Positions 1 to 6,042 are shown, counted from the stretch's first letter. The stretch: DNA of 6,241 nt from Anaerolineae bacterium (GCA_016213455.1 JACRAG010000578.1:1-6241), one strand, 5' to 3'. Numbers and translations: made by a program. The notes: generated by a model from the letters alone, not told the origin.

Positions 1-147
1 CTCAACTCCACCAGTGACACGGTCAATACCATTAAGGGTACAATGACCTTCCTGAGCGATAATCTGAGCGAGCCGATCATTAAGTTGAACGAATACACCG
101 CCGGCATCGCTAAGTTTTTCGAAATCGTCGGCCTGGGAAAGCGTTGA
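1..147 (+). CDS. 3' end of an unidentified gene (last 48 codons)
   Basis: Frame 1 is open from the window edge to a TGA at 145-147, giving 48 residues that end in FFEIVGLGKR. The start lies outside the window. The visible part is rich in Thr, Asn, Ser and Ile, contains no cysteine, and has a mildly amphipathic pattern (TVNTIKGTMTFLSDNL, then IIKLNEYTAGIAKFFEIVGL), as expected of a helical surface or coiled-coil protein. It lies 88 bases upstream of the YtxH-family gene on the same strand with no clear terminator between, so the two may be co-transcribed. Small DUF948-like or membrane-associated helical proteins are often found beside YtxH proteins, but too little is visible here to assign a family. 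The open frame is probably real because of its codon use and its tight placement before the next gene. Its function is unknown. Confidence 0.6.
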   Translation, partial: LNSTSDTVNTIKGTMTFLSDNLSEPIIKLNEYTAGIAKFFEIVGLGKR

Positions 148-158
148 TTTTGCAACGC
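141..158 (+). other. Small hairpin overlapping the upstream stop codon
   Basis: GCGTTG (141-146) is followed by a 6-base loop and then CAACGC (153-158), a perfect 6-bp stem that covers the TGA stop of the upstream gene. No T-run follows, so it does not look like an intrinsic terminator. It could slow RNA decay or separate expression of the two genes, or it may be chance. Confidence 0.25.
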
Positions 159-220
159 GGTTTGATCCAGGCAGGCGTTAACCGGTACTTCACCAATGTT
201 TCATTGCCATGATGCACTCG

Positions 221-227
221 AAAGGAG
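221..227 (+). promoter_or_regulatory. Ribosome binding site of the YtxH-family gene
   Basis: AAAGGAG ends 8 bases before the ATG at 236. Two other in-frame ATGs at 209 and 212 lie upstream of this site and have no Shine-Dalgarno sequence of their own, so the site fixes the start at 236. Confidence 0.8.
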
Positions 228-235
228 AACACCAT

Positions 236-592
236 ATGTCTGATCGTGATGAGTTTGGTGCGTTTATGATCGGGTTTTTGGTAGGCGCTTTAACCGGCGC
301 TGTCGTATCCCTGCTCTTCGCCCCGCAAAGCGGAGAAGAAACGCGCGTCATCATCAAAGAGCGCGCGATTGAGCTGGGAGACCGGGTTTCTGAGACTGCC
401 GACAAAGTTAGCAGTGACCTCGAGACCCGCAGTGTAGAATACCGCCAAAAGGCCGAAGAACTTGCCGGCAAAGCCCGCAGCAATGTGGAAGAGCTGAGCA
501 AAAAAGGCCAGGCAGTGCTCGAAGAACAGAAAGCCAAGATCACTTCGGCTGTTCAATCCGCCACCAAGGGCAAAGAAGAAACCGCGATCTAA
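236..592 (+). CDS. YtxH-family membrane-anchored helical protein
   Basis: This is a 118-residue protein of the YtxH (gas vesicle protein GvpP-like / general stress) type. Residues about 9-29 form one glycine-rich membrane segment (FMIGFLVGALTGAVVSLLFAP). It is followed directly by the family signature, small-Gly membrane helix then LLFAPxSGxETR, here LLFAPQSGEETR. From about residue 33 to the end the chain is charged and Ala/Glu/Lys-rich, with apolipoprotein-like amphipathic repeats (DRVSETADKVSSDLETRS, YRQKAEELAGKARSNVEEL), predicting a long cytoplasmic helix or coiled coil. The start at 236 is chosen over ATGs at 209 and 212 because AAAGGAG lies 8 bases before it. Family members are linked to envelope stress, but no biochemical activity is established. 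The gene is followed by a strong terminator. Family assignment is confident and the role is not known. Confidence 0.88.
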   Translation: MSDRDEFGAFMIGFLVGALTGAVVSLLFAPQSGEETRVIIKERAIELGDRVSETADKVSSDLETRSVEYRQKAEELAGKARSNVEELSKKGQAVLEEQKAKITSAVQSATKGKEETAI

Positions 593-610
593 TCCATCTG
601 CGGATGCTTT

Positions 611-652
611 AAACCAAAAAGAAAACCGGGAACCCGGTTTTCTTTTTGGTTT
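611..652. terminator. Bidirectional intrinsic terminator, 20-bp perfect arms
   Basis: Bases 611-630 are exactly complementary to 633-652 around a 2-base centre (AA); in RNA the loop would be at least 4 bases. The inner stem is GC-rich (ACCGGG/CCCGGT). The outer arms are A-rich on the left (AAACCAAAAAGAAAA) and T-rich on the right (TTTTCTTTTTGGTTT). Because of this symmetry, either strand's transcript forms a GC hairpin followed by a U-rich tract. It lies 18 bases after the YtxH-family stop (592) and 23 bases beyond the stop of the converging NAD(P)HX repair gene (676), so it probably ends both transcripts. Confidence 0.92.
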
Positions 653-675
653 ATAAGGGAGAGATGGGTAACGCG

Positions 676-2289
676 TCACCAGACCCAGCGCAGCACCTCA
701 GGAATGGCTGCTAGCACATCCGTCGCCTGAACAGACGCTTCGTGCCCCACATGCTCCATGGCTGCCAGACCCGCCTGACCGTGCAGCCAGGCTCCTGCGG
801 CGGCGGCCTCGAAAGCCGGCATGCCTTGCGCGCGCAGACCGGCGATCATGCCAGCCAGCACATCGCCGGTACCGGCATGCGCCAGAGCCGTCGTCGCCAC
901 GGGCATCACCGCCACCTGCCCATCGGGGGCAGCCACCACTGTGAACGCGCCTTTGAGCACCACAACCGCCTTCCATTCCCGCGCATATTTTTCGGCAAGC
1001 TGCAAGCGATTGTTCTGGATCTCCTGAATGTCCAATCCTGTCAACACGGCCATTTCACCCGGATGTGGGGTGAGTATCGCGCCTTCCGGCAGTTTCGCCG
1101 GCCAATCGGTGATTTTCGCCAGCGCCTTCAATCCATCCGCATCCACCACCAGCGGCGGCAGAACCCGGGGTGCATCCACCTTGGGATGACTTTCCAGCGC
1201 ATTGACAAAACCCAGCCCACCCTTGGCGGACTTGCCGGGATGTCCTTCCAGCAAACGACGCACGAATTCCATGCTTTCTGCTTCGAGTCCCAGGCCCGGC
1301 CCTAGCAGCAGAATGGTTGTGCGCTCCATGGCTTGCAGCAGCACACTCGCGGCGTTGGCAGATAACGCGCCCATCTGGTGCGGCAACATAACCCAGGTGA
1401 GGTTCAGGTTGCTGCCGGCAACAGCCGCATAAATGGCGTTGGGCACCGCTGCCTGCACCAGTCCGGCGCCCACCCGTCCAGCCGCACCGGCAGCCAGCAT
1501 CACCGCGCCGGGGTAATTCACCGATCCCCCCGCCACCGTGACCGTGCCAAAAGTGCCCTTGTGCCCATCGCTTTGGCGCAGCGGCAGCACGCCCCGCACC
1601 CACTCTTCGTCGGTCACCAGCCGGTTGATTGCTTCCCATTCGGGCAGATCCTCAGATACGCCAATCCCAACGATTTGAAACTCACCGCAATACTCATGGG
1701 CAGGCAGCGCCAGCAGCCCAGCTTTGATGGCAGCCATGCACACCGTCACTTCCGCGATCAGGGTTTCAGGCGCGCAGGCGCCGCTGTCACAATCCACGCC
1801 GGATGGGCAATCCACTGCCACAACCGGGGGGCAAAAAGCGGCATCCTTGATATGCCCCAACAGCCGCGCAATATCGGGTTTCAGGGGCAGCTGTGCGCCA
1901 GTACCCAACACACCGTCCAACAGCACCGTCGATTCCTCGAGCCAGGCATCCAGTCTGGCAAGCCCAGCATCCGAAGGCATCGCCAACACTTCACCGCCGG
2001 CAGTTTTTACCCGCGCCACCAGCGGGTCATCGCTGCGCTCTTTGACCAGGTAAGCCTTCACCTGCCAGCCTGCATCCGCCAGGGCTGCCAGCGCGACCAG
2101 GGTATCCCCTCCGTTATTACCGGTACCCACCAGCCCAAGCGCTGACAGATTGTCCTGGTACCCATAAAACGAGTGGACAATCTCTGCCAGCCCGGCTCCG
2201 GCTTGCTCCATCATATCGGCATAAGTCCAACCGGCTGCATCCGCAGCTTTTTCAATCGCTTTCATTTCGGTCACATTGACCAGTTTCAT
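676..2289 (-). CDS. nnr: Bifunctional NAD(P)H-hydrate epimerase / ADP-dependent NAD(P)H-hydrate dehydratase
   Basis: This is a 537-residue cytoplasmic metabolite-repair enzyme. Its N-terminal YjeF_N domain (about 1-225) interconverts R- and S-NAD(P)HX. Its C-terminal ribokinase-like domain (about 235-530) dehydrates S-NAD(P)HX back to NAD(P)H using ADP. Visible epimerase motifs are GTGNNGGDT (55-63), LLDGVLGTG (123-131) and VVAVDCPSGVD (156-166). Dehydratase motifs are HKGTFGTVTVAGG (243-255), LLLGPGLG (327-334), VVDADGLKAL (381-390), LTPHPGE (406-412), VVLKGAFT (443-450) and AGTGDVLAGM (472-481) with the catalytic Asp at 476. Length and domain order match the fused bacterial form. A Gly/Pro-rich stretch (about 350-378) between GPGLG and DADG looks like a lineage-specific insert. 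GNNGGD is followed by T where G is usual. A start 27 bases upstream (2316) is possible, but only the ATG at 2289 has a Shine-Dalgarno sequence, and MKLVNVTEMKAIEKAA is the typical N-terminus. Confidence 0.95.
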   Translation of the reverse strand: MKLVNVTEMKAIEKAADAAGWTYADMMEQAGAGLAEIVHSFYGYQDNLSALGLVGTGNNGGDTLVALAALADAGWQVKAYLVKERSDDPLVARVKTAGGEVLAMPSDAGLARLDAWLEESTVLLDGVLGTGAQLPLKPDIARLLGHIKDAAFCPPVVAVDCPSGVDCDSGACAPETLIAEVTVCMAAIKAGLLALPAHEYCGEFQIVGIGVSEDLPEWEAINRLVTDEEWVRGVLPLRQSDGHKGTFGTVTVAGGSVNYPGAVMLAAGAAGRVGAGLVQAAVPNAIYAAVAGSNLNLTWVMLPHQMGALSANAASVLLQAMERTTILLLGPGLGLEAESMEFVRRLLEGHPGKSAKGGLGFVNALESHPKVDAPRVLPPLVVDADGLKALAKITDWPAKLPEGAILTPHPGEMAVLTGLDIQEIQNNRLQLAEKYAREWKAVVVLKGAFTVVAAPDGQVAVMPVATTALAHAGTGDVLAGMIAGLRAQGMPAFEAAAAGAWLHGQAGLAAMEHVGHEASVQATDVLAAIPEVLRWVW

Positions 2290-2294
2290 CCCAG

Positions 2295-2301
2295 CCTCTT
2301 T
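2295..2301 (-). promoter_or_regulatory. Ribosome binding site choosing the nnr start
   Basis: Read on the minus strand, AAAGAGG ends 5 bases before the ATG at 2289. A further AGGAG (2302-2306) lies 12 bases before it. The alternative ATG at 2316 is preceded by GAATACATGGTTTC, which has no Shine-Dalgarno sequence, so the shorter protein is preferred. Confidence 0.65.
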
Positions 2302-2343
2302 CTCCTGTCCAGTCATGAAACCATGTATTCCGGCACAGGTTCT

Positions 2344-2372
2344 ATCGTAATCAAGAATGAATTTCTGTACAA
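2344..2372 (-). promoter_or_regulatory. Possible nnr promoter
   Basis: On the minus strand TTGTAC (2367-2372) and TACGAT (2344-2349) are separated by exactly 17 bases. The -10 matches 4 of 6 and the -35 matches 3 of 6 consensus positions. Transcription would start near 2337, about 48 bases before the nnr ATG. A better -10-like TATAAT (minus strand, 2403-2408) lies further upstream but has no recognisable -35 at 16-18 bases. Confidence 0.35.
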
Positions 2373-2384
2373 TGCGCTGTACAG
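2365..2384. promoter_or_regulatory. Inverted repeat, possible operator in the nnr/tlpA divergent region
   Basis: CTGTACA (2365-2371) and TGTACAG (2378-2384) are perfect inverted copies separated by 6 bases. The right half extends to CTGTACAG, itself a palindrome, so CTGTAC also occurs as a direct repeat 12 bases apart. The left arm overlaps the -35 hexamer of the proposed nnr promoter, a position where a repressor could act. The regulator is not identifiable from this sequence. Confidence 0.35.
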
Positions 2385-2484
2385 CAGACTCATTGAAACC
2401 AAATTATACCTTCGCGCATCCAATATTCATGACCAAACCCATCCATCTTATGGGCATCACCGTGAAAACTCCCTTCAGGTTGCC

Positions 2485-3042
2485 ATGATCAAACCTGCCA
2501 ACCAGTTTCAAATCGCTTCGATCCTGCTGTTGGTCCTGTCAGCCGTCTGGATCGGGCTGACACGCGCCAACCCGCAAAGCGTCACATCCGGCGCGCCGCC
2601 CATTGCCGTCAAAGGGTTACCTGCGCCAGCCTTAACCCTCACAACGTTGGACGGCGAGATCTTTTCATTGGAAGCGGTGCGCGGCAAGCCCATCATCCTC
2701 AATCTTTGGGCTTCCTGGTGCCCGCCATGCCGCGCTGAAATGCCCGCGTTGCAGCGCGTTTTTGCCGATTACCAGGCACAGGGATTGGTTGTCGCCGCAG
2801 TCCATATGACCACCCAGGACACATTGGAAGCCGCCCAGGTATTTGTTGACGAGAACAGTCTCACCTTCCCCATCCCCCTGGATCTGGAAGGCAATGCCAG
2901 CCGGGTGTACCGCGCTTCAGCCCTGCCGACCACCTACTTTATCGGCGCGGACGGTCTGGTCAAAGATGTGATTGTCGGCGGTCCGATGGCGGAAGCCCTG
3001 CTACGTTCTCGCGCCGAAGAACTTCTCGAGGAGATGCCCTGA
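2485..3042 (+). CDS. Membrane-anchored TlpA/ResA-type thioredoxin-fold protein
   Basis: This is a 185-residue thiol:disulfide oxidoreductase of the TlpA/AhpC-TSA-Redoxin group, predicted to work outside the membrane. Residues 8-27 (FQIASILLLVLSAVWIGLTR) form an uncleaved anchor or signal. There is no cysteine there, so it is not a lipoprotein. The fold follows: PAPALTLTTLDGEIFSL (47-62), PIILNLWASWCPPC (69-82) with the redox pair C79 and C82, and LPTTYFIGADG (147-157) with the cis-Pro at 148. WCPPC is typical of the TlpA/ResA family, which reduces cytochrome c or other exported apo-proteins. No cytochrome gene is in the window, so the client is unknown. The frame is open far upstream (from 2173), but that part overlaps nnr and has no family resemblance. 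ATG 2485 puts the anchor at the N-terminus. Its Shine-Dalgarno is weak (AGG at 2477-2479). The stop overlaps the next ATG by one base (TGATG), so it is translationally coupled to the Lgt-like gene. Confidence 0.9.
   Translation: MIKPANQFQIASILLLVLSAVWIGLTRANPQSVTSGAPPIAVKGLPAPALTLTTLDGEIFSLEAVRGKPIILNLWASWCPPCRAEMPALQRVFADYQAQGLVVAAVHMTTQDTLEAAQVFVDENSLTFPIPLDLEGNASRVYRASALPTTYFIGADGLVKDVIVGGPMAEALLRSRAEELLEEMP
3028..3033 (+). promoter_or_regulatory. Ribosome binding site of the Lgt-like gene, inside tlpA
   Basis: GAGGAG ends 8 bases before the ATG at 3042 and lies within the last codons of the thioredoxin gene. It supports the overlapping TGATG start and co-translation of the pair. Confidence 0.7.
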
Positions 3043-3797
3043 TGCTGCCCATCCTTCAAATAGGACCCCTCGCCATCCAAACTCCAGGATTGATTTTGAT
3101 CCTCGCGACATGGTTTGGGCTGGACCTGGCTGAGCGCCACGCGCTGTGCCTTGGATTCGATCCGTCGCGCATTTATAACCTAGCTTTTATTTCCATCGGC
3201 TTTGGATTACTTGGCGCGCGCCTCGGTTACGCGCTGCAACGACCGGCGGCTTTCATCGAGGCGCCGCTTGGCCTGCTCACGCTCAGCCCGCAAATGCTCG
3301 ATCCGGCTTCCGGTCTGATCGCGGCTGGCCTGGCTGGATTGATCTATCTGCAGCGCAATCATCAGCCAATGAAATCAGCGTTGGACGCCATCACCAGCAC
3401 GTTGAGTGTACTGGCTGCCGGGATTGGCTTTGCACACCTCGCCTCAGGCGATGCGTTCGGCGCCCCCACCAACCTGCCCTGGGCAATCAACCTTTTTGGC
3501 GAACTCCGCCATCCTTCGCAACTATACGAAATCGGCGGGGCGTTTCTGATCCTCATCCTGCTTTGGCCGGCAGGATGGAATCCGATACAGCGCTTTTTTC
3601 TCAACCGGCCAGGCGTCCGTTTCTGGTTGTTCCTTGGCCTCACTGCGCTGTCGCGCGTGATCCTGGAGGCCTTTCGCGCAGATTCTGTGCTGATCTTCGA
3701 ATCCATCCGCCAGGCACAAGTATTAGCCTGGTTCGTACTGGCGGTCAGTTTGTATGCCCTGCGGCGCAGTTTCTTTTCGGATAAACCCGGCGATTAA
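3042..3797 (+). CDS. Lgt-family (prolipoprotein diacylglyceryl transferase-like) membrane protein with altered active site
   Basis: This is a 251-residue hydrophobic protein with about six or seven membrane segments (for example 16-30, 46-64, 90-103, 119-135, 165-176, 193-210, 225-241). The Lgt family is recognisable from the opening IGPLAIQTPGLIL, SGLIAAGLAGL (90-100), GAPTNLPWAI (140-149), RHPSQLYE (156-163) and RVILEAFR (205-212). True Lgt moves diacylglycerol from phosphatidylglycerol to the lipobox cysteine of prolipoproteins. Here several key sites differ by my manual alignment to E. coli Lgt. The Tyr26 region reads QTPG, His103 of HGGLIG is Ala89, and the GRxGNFxNxE signature reads IGFAHLASGD, so Arg143 becomes Gly, Asn146 becomes His and Glu151 becomes Asp. 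Gly154 (G140) and Arg239/Glu243 (R205, E209) are kept. It may be a non-lipoprotein-processing paralogue serving or anchoring the co-encoded thioredoxin. Family membership is likely and activity is uncertain. Its stop overlaps the stop of the converging prenyltransferase gene. Confidence 0.75.
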   Translation: MLPILQIGPLAIQTPGLILILATWFGLDLAERHALCLGFDPSRIYNLAFISIGFGLLGARLGYALQRPAAFIEAPLGLLTLSPQMLDPASGLIAAGLAGLIYLQRNHQPMKSALDAITSTLSVLAAGIGFAHLASGDAFGAPTNLPWAINLFGELRHPSQLYEIGGAFLILILLWPAGWNPIQRFFLNRPGVRFWLFLGLTALSRVILEAFRADSVLIFESIRQAQVLAWFVLAVSLYALRRSFFSDKPGD

Positions 3798-4804
3798 TGG
3801 GTGCGTTTCAACAACAGCCCCGTCAACTCACGTAAGTTGTGTGTGCTTTCCAGTGGTGCAGACCGGGCCAGTGCAGAAAGCGCTTGATCCGTCAATCGCT
3901 GCGCCTCAGCCAGGGTAAATTCTTCCGCCCCATCCGCTTTGAGCATCTCAATCACTGCCGGCAGGTCGCCGGCTTGAATCGGCCCTTGCAGCCAACGCCG
4001 GGCAAACGCCCCGCCCCGGTCAAGGGCATAAAGCACCGGCAGACTCTTTTTGCCTGATACCAGGTCGCTTTCCGTCGATTTCCCGGTCAAGGCAGCGTCG
4101 CCCCAAATCCCCAACCAATCATCCAGCACCTGGAAAGCCAGGCCCAGTTTGAGGCCAAACTCATGGAAAGCCGCGCGGGTTTCGTGCGACGCCCCTGCGC
4201 ACAACGCCCCCAACTCACAACAACCACCCAACAAGGCAGAGGTTTTTCCGGTGATCATCGGCCAGTAATCTGCCTGGGTCAACTCGAACCGCGATTCATA
4301 GCTCAAATCCAGATATTGCCCCTCGGTGAGTTGCAGGCACACACGTTGAAGTACACGCAGCGCCTCCAGGGTCGCATCGGCGGACAGACTCCGATCAAGG
4401 TTCTGCAGCGCATGAAAAGCCTGGGTGAACATGACATCCCCGGCATTGATCGCCTGGGCAATTCCCCATTTCACCCACACCGTCGGGCGACCGCGGCGCA
4501 GCTCGCTGCGGTCTTGAATGTCATCATGGATCAAAGAGAAGTTGTGCAGCAATTCCACGGCTGCCGCCGCGGGCAGCGCTTCGCGCCAATCACCGCCGGC
4601 AGCCTGCGCGCTCAACAGCACCAGCAGCGGGCGAATGCGCTTTCCCTGTGCTTCCGGACCGGCGCCCTCGCCCTCCCAGCCCATATGGTAGGTCAACATG
4701 CTGCGCAGCTCCGGCACACGCGGATTTACCGTGCCATCCACCACCTGGCGCAGTGCCAATTCCACTTCGGGAAGCATCTCCAGCATTAATTGATTAACCG
4801 CCAT
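3794..4804 (-). CDS. Short-chain polyprenyl diphosphate synthase (GGPP synthase type)
   Basis: This is a 336-residue cytoplasmic trans-prenyltransferase that condenses IPP with allylic diphosphates. Motifs in order are GKRIRP (54-59, IPP binding), first Asp-rich motif DDIQD (94-98) followed by RRGRPT (103-108), GQYLDL (162-167), GKTSALLGG (186-194), second Asp-rich motif as [10 protein letters not shown] (227-236), GKST (241-244), D247 and GKKSLP (251-256). The second motif is the DDxxGxxGD variant rather than DDxxD, a form I recall from actinobacterial and related short-chain synthases. F89 lies five residues before the first motif, which has no two-residue insertion. By the established chain-length rule this resembles archaeal-type (type I) GGPP synthases, so a C20 product is likely but inferred. 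AAAGGGGAG (4809-4817) lies 4 bases before the ATG. The gene overlaps the 3' end of the isomerase gene by 11 bases, so the two form an isoprenoid operon. Confidence 0.93.
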   Translation of the reverse strand: MAVNQLMLEMLPEVELALRQVVDGTVNPRVPELRSMLTYHMGWEGEGAGPEAQGKRIRPLLVLLSAQAAGGDWREALPAAAAVELLHNFSLIHDDIQDRSELRRGRPTVWVKWGIAQAINAGDVMFTQAFHALQNLDRSLSADATLEALRVLQRVCLQLTEGQYLDLSYESRFELTQADYWPMITGKTSALLGGCCELGALCAGASHETRAAFHEFGLKLGLAFQVLDDWLGIWGDAALTGKSTESDLVSGKKSLPVLYALDRGGAFARRWLQGPIQAGDLPAVIEMLKADGAEEFTLAEAQRLTDQALSALARSAPLESTHNLRELTGLLLKRTH

Positions 4805-5843
4805 GCTTCTCCCCTTTCAAGTCGATTAAATGGTTCTGTTTGAACGCTGTCAGGTCAGCCGCGCCGACCCCAAACATGCAAATCCGAATCTGCTCGCTGA
4901 TCTCTTCGATCAATCGCACCACATTCTCTGCGGATACGGCTGCAGCTTTGAGGAACACACCTGCCATCCCACCCAGGCGGGCACCCAGGGCAAGGCATTT
5001 GGCAATATCAATCCCATCCCGCAAACCGCCCGAAGCAAACACCGGCAGCCCGGGCGCTGCAGCCGTGACCATGCGGATGGACTCGCTGGTTGGAATGCCC
5101 CAGTCACGAAAGCCCGCAGCGACTCTCCGCCGGCTCTCATCCTCAATCCGGTAGAGCTCCACCTGCGTCCATGAGGTGCCGCCGGCGCCTGCCACGTCAA
5201 TGCCGGCGATGCCTGCGTCCGCCAACAGCCGCGCCGTACGCGAGGAGATGCCCCAGCCCACTTCCTTGGCAATCACCGGCACAGGCAGGGCTTTGCAGAC
5301 GCTTTCTATTTTCGCCAGCAGACCCGCAAAATTGGTATCCCCTTCCGGTTGAATGGCCTCCTGCATCGAATTCAAATGCAGGAACAACCCGTCCGCCTCA
5401 ACCATATCCACCGCGCGTTGGCATTGTTCCAACCCATACCCGTAATTCAGCTGTACCGCCCCGAGGTTGGCAAGCAACAGGATATCTGGGGCCACACGGC
5501 GAACCTGAAAGGTTGCCTGAACTTCCGCATTCTCAATGCCGGCACGCTGTGAACCCAGCCCCATCGCCACGCCGGCGGCTTGAGCGGCTTCAGCCAGCGC
5601 CAGGTTATAGCGCGCCGCATCTGCCGTCCCCCCGGTCATCGAGGAAATCAAGATTGGCGACATAAGCCGCTTGCCAAACAGGTCCTGTGACAACGAAACA
5701 TCTTTAAGGTCAAGTTCCGGCAATGCCTCATGGATAAAGCGAAAATGCTCCAGACCGGTGGTCAACCCGGAGCGAACATCTTCTTCCAGGTTGATGCGGA
5801 TATGGTCGGATTTACGGCTGGTCGTCTGTGAAAGTTCAGGCAT
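4794..5843 (-). CDS. fni: Type 2 isopentenyl-diphosphate delta-isomerase (FMN-dependent)
   Basis: This is a 349-residue cytoplasmic flavoenzyme that interconverts IPP and DMAPP using reduced FMN and Mg2+. It has a TIM-barrel of the FMN-dependent alpha-hydroxy-acid dehydrogenase class. Family motifs are RKSDHIRI (10-17), [11 protein letters not shown] (63-73), GLGSQR (95-100), ANLGAVQL (125-132), [15 protein letters not shown] (155-169) with the catalytic Gln161 and metal-binding Glu162, [11 protein letters not shown] (190-200), [11 protein letters not shown] (215-225) and [14 protein letters not shown] (269-282), a phosphate-binding loop for FMN. Length matches the usual 340-350. The frame extends to an ATG at 5900, but those 19 extra residues resemble nothing in the family. 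The ATG at 5843 has a good Shine-Dalgarno sequence and gives the typical N-terminus. The gene is first in an operon with the overlapping prenyltransferase gene, so it supplies DMAPP and IPP in balance. It diverges from the acyl carrier protein gene. Confidence 0.96.
   Translation of the reverse strand: MPELSQTTSRKSDHIRINLEEDVRSGLTTGLEHFRFIHEALPELDLKDVSLSQDLFGKRLMSPILISSMTGGTADAARYNLALAEAAQAAGVAMGLGSQRAGIENAEVQATFQVRRVAPDILLLANLGAVQLNYGYGLEQCQRAVDMVEADGLFLHLNSMQEAIQPEGDTNFAGLLAKIESVCKALPVPVIAKEVGWGISSRTARLLADAGIAGIDVAGAGGTSWTQVELYRIEDESRRRVAAGFRDWGIPTSESIRMVTAAAPGLPVFASGGLRDGIDIAKCLALGARLGGMAGVFLKAAAVSAENVVRLIEEISEQIRICMFGVGAADLTAFKQNHLIDLKGEKHGG
4809..4817 (-). promoter_or_regulatory. Ribosome binding site of the prenyltransferase gene
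   Basis: Minus-strand AAAGGGGAG lies 4 bases before the ATG at 4804, inside the last codons of the isomerase gene. It supports this first start over the in-frame Met codons at residues 7 and 10. Confidence 0.7.
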
Positions 5844-5849
5844 CAAACG

Positions 5850-5854
5850 CCTCC
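5850..5854 (-). promoter_or_regulatory. Ribosome binding site fixing the fni start
   Basis: Minus-strand GGAGG (in TGGAGG) ends 6 bases before the ATG at 5843. The alternative ATG at 5900 is preceded by no comparable site, so the 349-residue form is preferred. Confidence 0.8.
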
Positions 5855-5911
5855 AGGGTGATCTTGGTCCAATAAAGACGTGGAAGGTAACCAAATCCAC
5901 TTCTCAGGGTT

Positions 5912-5920
5912 AGTATACCA
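5912..5920 (-). promoter_or_regulatory. Possible extended -10 promoter of the fni operon
   Basis: On the minus strand TGGTATACT reads as TGn followed by TATACT (5 of 6 consensus), an extended -10 element that can work without a good -35. No -35 consensus is seen 16-18 bases upstream. Transcription would begin near 5905, about 60 bases before the ATG at 5843. Confidence 0.5.
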
Positions 5921-5923
5921 AAG

Positions 5924-5939
5924 CCGCCTACACCGGCGG
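5924..5939. repeat. Short inverted repeat upstream of the fni promoter
   Basis: CCGCC (5924-5928) and GGCGG (5935-5939) are perfect inverted copies separated by 6 bases. The repeat lies where the -35 region of the proposed fni promoter would fall. It could be a regulator site, but at 5 bp per arm chance is a real explanation. Confidence 0.2.
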
Positions 5940-5982
5940 ATGCTTTGTATGAAATGCTGTGTCGATTAAGCCATTTTATTCC

Positions 5983-6010
5983 TTGACAGAAGACGCAGTA
6001 CAATTACAAT
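5983..6010 (+). promoter_or_regulatory. Sigma-70-type promoter of the acyl carrier protein gene
   Basis: A consensus -35 TTGACA (5983-5988) is followed after 16 bases by TACAAT (6005-6010, 5 of 6). A second TACAAT lies at 5999-6004, but its spacing of 10 is too short. Transcription would start near 6017, leaving a 5' leader of about 32 bases containing the Shine-Dalgarno sequence. This is the strongest promoter in the window, in keeping with high acyl carrier protein expression. Confidence 0.8.
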
Positions 6011-6037
6011 CAAATTACTTATCCCGAAATTTTCTTT

Positions 6038-6042
6038 GGAGG
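6038..6042 (+). promoter_or_regulatory. Strong ribosome binding site of the acyl carrier protein gene
   Basis: GGAGG, within TTTGGAGGAA, ends 6 bases before the ATG at 6049. Confidence 0.8.

Noticed and set aside
290..679. 129-codon minus-strand frame across the YtxH-family gene and the terminator
   Set aside because: It runs through the palindromic terminator and is antisense to a YtxH signature. Its sequence is not protein-like.
742..1305. 187-codon plus-strand frame inside nnr
   Set aside because: Low-complexity His/Arg-rich translation with no motif, antisense to the dehydratase domain.
1378..2145. 255-codon open frame on the plus strand inside nnr
   Set aside because: It is rich in His, Arg, Gln and Ser with no domain pattern, and is antisense to strongly recognisable nnr motifs. 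It is a shadow of GC-rich codon use.
2403..2408. Perfect TATAAT on the minus strand as the nnr -10
   Set aside because: No -35 hexamer at a workable distance and no TG extension. It would give a leader over 100 bases long, so it is not preferred over 2344-2372.
2173..2484. N-terminal extension of the thioredoxin frame, open from 2173
   Set aside because: It overlaps the 5' end of nnr, has no Shine-Dalgarno-supported start and shows no family resemblance. The membrane anchor begins properly after ATG 2485.
4163..4789. 208-codon plus-strand frame inside the prenyltransferase gene
   Set aside because: It has no recognisable domain and is antisense to the FARM and SARM motifs of a clear polyprenyl synthetase.
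5090..5665. 191-codon plus-strand frame inside fni
   Set aside because: Pro/Arg-rich translation without motif, antisense to conserved FMN-binding segments.
5844..5900. Longer N-terminus for the isomerase from ATG 5900
   Set aside because: No ribosome binding site, residues unlike the family, and the proposed promoter would leave almost no leader.
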